From: Fistulifera solaris
Lineage: Eukaryota > Bacillariophyta > Bacillariophyceae > Naviculales > Stauroneidaceae
Direction: 5' to 3'
Length of the DNA: 64,000 nt
NCBI GenBank assembly: GCA_030295235.1
Contig: AP026172.1
Coordinates: forward strand, 248,001-312,000
Under the pieces are notes generated by a model. The model was not told the origin of the DNA and did not search any database. It saw only the letters and a list, made by a program, of their open reading frames with translations. How positions within the stretch are numbered: position 1 is the first letter of the stretch; each line of letters begins with the position of its first letter. The translations under genes and the position numbers were made by a program. Shown here piece by piece: positions 62,095 through 64,000 of this stretch.

Positions 62095-62916
62095 ATGACG
62101 ACAAGCAAAGACACCCGGGAAGTTACTTTGATCAGCTCCGACAAGCAAGAATTCAAATTATCGGCCGAAGCTGTCAAACTCGCTCGTATGGTGCGTTCTT
62201 GTTGTCTATCGCTTGTCGTGCAGCGGTTGTCGCGTTCTCATCAATCCTTGCTTCCGACAGGTCGCTTCCTCTCTCAATTTGATTCAGGAGGATGACGATG
62301 GCGACGAGGATGACACAGCAGCGGAACTGGATCCGCTTGAATTGTCGCGTGTCGAGGGATCCGTCTTGGCCAAGGTCGTCGAATACCTATCCCATTACTT
62401 GGAAGAACCGATGAAGGAAATTCCGCAACCGCTAGGAGGAACCACTTTCAATGAAGTGAGTTCATTTGTAACGCAAAGGAATTGTCGCAGTATTTTGTGT
62501 TGTTGATGACACGCTCTCACTTTCTTCATTGTTTTCTATGCATTTCTGCAGGTCATGACACAGGAATGGTATCAAACCTATGCTTATGGCATGTCGGACG
62601 AGCTTTTGTTTCAAGTTCTGACGGCCGCGAACTATATGGAAATTCAGCCATTGCTCGACTTGGCTTGTCTGCGCGTGACATTCCAGTTGCAAGGAAAGTC
62701 GGCCGAAGAGGTAAGTCTGATGTTGGTCGCGGAGAAAGATCTCGTCACTATCCAGCTCGTCGACTAACGCTAAGTTCGATCATCTTTTCAATATATATAT
62801 TTGAACGGTCTGAACTACAACAGATTCGCGCGATTCTAAACTTACCAAAGTTGACGCCAGAGGAAGAAGCTCGTGCTCGGGAAGAGCATCGTTGGGTGTT
62901 TGAAGAGACTAGCTAG
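62095..62916 (+). CDS. SKP1: SKP1, SCF ubiquitin ligase adaptor
   Basis: Adaptor linking cullin 1 to F-box proteins. Four exons (62095-62190, 62261-62455, 62552-62710, 62824-62916), 180 residues, no frame break. The BTB/POZ-like N-terminus reads EVTLISSDKQEFKLSAEAVKLARM then VASSLNLIQEDDD; next VEGSVLAKVVEYLSHY. The C-terminal SKP1 dimerisation region has EWYQTYAYGMSDELLFQVLTAANYMEIQPLLDLACL, then AEE-IRAILNLPKLTPEEEARAREEHRWVFEE, the canonical ending in which the N-x-x-D/L-F-T-P-E-E segment contacts the F-box. The first three introns have the same kind of phase-0 junctions as the gene downstream. Confidence 0.95.
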
Positions 62917-63470
62917 AGGATCTACAGATGAAACCTTTATACTATTTCTACCAATCAAAAAAATCTGTCGTCCTCCCTTTATTGAGCCAACATCGTCACA
63001 GATACATGATGGAAAAGTCGATTTTACAGAAATCAAAGAAATTATACGATCTTCGACTATTTTCATCGTGTATGTATCATAAGCTGATTGCTTCCATCGA
63101 ATTTACTAGTCTTTACATCTAGATTCGAAAGGTTAAATAATGAGATTCGAGTTACATCTCCGAGAAAATCGGGATGATGATCCGGGATTGGGTCCATCCG
63201 TGGTCCGTAAGGTGCGCTCAAACCACGAACCACACAAGCAACAGAGTGCCGCGGTAACATGTACTTAAATTTGTAGAGTATTTTACTCGCGGAAGATTTT
63301 AAGTACTTTTTCCCGCCACTTTTCAAAGTGGGCAAAGACTGCTGCTATTTGCTATTCCTTCGCACTCGTGCTGTCACGATGGATTTTCTCGAGCTCATTT
63401 TGACCCCAGCAGGGCAAATCCATTTCCAAACAAACAATTTTTTTTCCTTTGAAATCCTATCATTTCTAAC
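62917..63470. other. Spacer between the tandem SKP1 genes
   Basis: About 550 bp, 3' flank of the first SKP1 and promoter of the second. No gene seen; a T8 run lies near 63438. Confidence 0.5.
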
Positions 63471-64000
63471 ATGCAGTCAGAAGAAGAATTCAAAATCGTC
63501 CTGCGCGGTTGTGACGATGTCAAGGTCGAGATTGATGCGAAAGTTTGTGAACCTTCCGAGTTCCTCCAAAACCAGCTCGAAGATATCGAAAATGCAGATG
63601 TTGGCGAGATCTCTGTGCCCAAAGTCGAGGGTGCTATTCTTGAACTTATTGTCAAGTTCCTGAATCATCATGCGGAGGAGCCGTTGATCAAAATCAACCA
63701 CCCCATTGAAGGCGATACGGTGGAAGATGTAAGTTCATCTGAAGCATAGCAAAGCTTCAGACCCGCAAAACTCATATCGCATTCCCTTTTGCGTTTATAG
63801 GTCGTGAAACAAGAGTGGTACGCTACATTCATCAACGAGTTGCATGAAAAAGTTGTCTACAAGTTGCTCTTGGCGGCCAACTTTATGCACATTCAGCCGC
63901 TTTTGGATTTAGTCGTGCTTCGCATTGCTTGGCTTTTTTCGAAAAAGTCTCCCGATGAGGTACGTCTCTTACAAAAGAACAGCGTGATGGAATTGCAGAA
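63471..64000 (+). CDS. SKP1-like protein, divergent tandem copy (3' end beyond the window)
   Basis: Second SKP1-family gene 555 bp downstream of the first. Exon 1 (63471-63728) encodes EFKIVLRGCDDVKVEIDAKV, VEGAILELIVKFLNHHAEEP and IEGDTVED; exon 2 (63801-63959, 159 nt, the same length as exon 3 of SKP1) encodes VVKQEWYATFINELHEKVVY, KLLLAANFMHIQPLLDLVVL and KKSPDE, followed by a GT donor at 63960. Both intron positions match the neighbour exactly in phase and place; the first intron of SKP1 is absent here. The final exon lies beyond the window. Sequence divergence suggests an old duplication, with a possible change of F-box partners. Confidence 0.88.

Overview
The window looks like nuclear DNA of a diatom, probably a pennate one. 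The evidence is a fucoxanthin-chlorophyll light-harvesting protein with a bipartite plastid presequence, other proteins with signal-plus-transit leaders, proline/threonine-rich secreted proteins of a kind common in diatoms, a PLAC8 protein of diatom style, short GT-AG introns (mostly 45-110 nt) and dense packing on both strands. I recognise about 37 protein genes. I see no convincing tRNA, rRNA, CRISPR array, retroelement or virus-like element. Species level is not decidable from the sequence alone.

Layout. 1-640 is the 3' end of an ABCG-type transporter. 1084-1943 is a light-harvesting protein. 3031-6283 is a bromodomain protein. 6329-8129 (-) is a class 3 lipase facing a bZIP factor (8884-10826) across a spacer with a palindrome array. 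A bHLH factor (-) follows, then a large secreted Pro-Val-rich protein (12753-15671). 16345-19480 encodes a multidomain protein joining inositol-3-phosphate synthase, a PfkB kinase and an HMG box. Next come a DPF-motif protein (-), a histidine acid phosphatase, a CUE protein (-), an EGF-domain membrane protein, a mitochondrial protein (-), a methyltransferase with a twin-arginine leader, a PX-AGC kinase (-), a tiny membrane protein, a disordered protein (-), a DBP2/DDX5-type helicase, a TFIIS-N-domain protein (-), SEC13, a RING protein (-), a beta-propeller-like protein (-), a PPP phosphatase with EF-hand and a Dicer-like protein without helicase (-). The last 11 kb holds two related secreted Cys-rich proteins, a PLAC8 protein, an internally deleted TM9SF gene, an alpha/beta hydrolase (-), a pseudokinase and two tandem SKP1 genes, the second cut by the window edge.

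A feature of the whole window is that about 23 otherwise well-conserved reading frames jump by one base, nearly always at a short homopolymer. Correcting each run by a single base restores family-consistent protein. The simplest reading is uncorrected long-read homopolymer error, not mass gene decay. Coordinates below follow the sequence as given, and each break is noted with its gene.

There is no operon-like functional cluster. The genes form ordinary eukaryotic housekeeping, signalling and secretory neighbourhoods, with many divergent pairs sharing short promoters. The most unusual items are the INO1-PfkB-HMG fusion, the helicase-less Dicer, the lumen-targeted methyltransferase, the palindrome array at 8392-8582 and a recurrent GGTACC-centred palindrome in the non-coding spacers.
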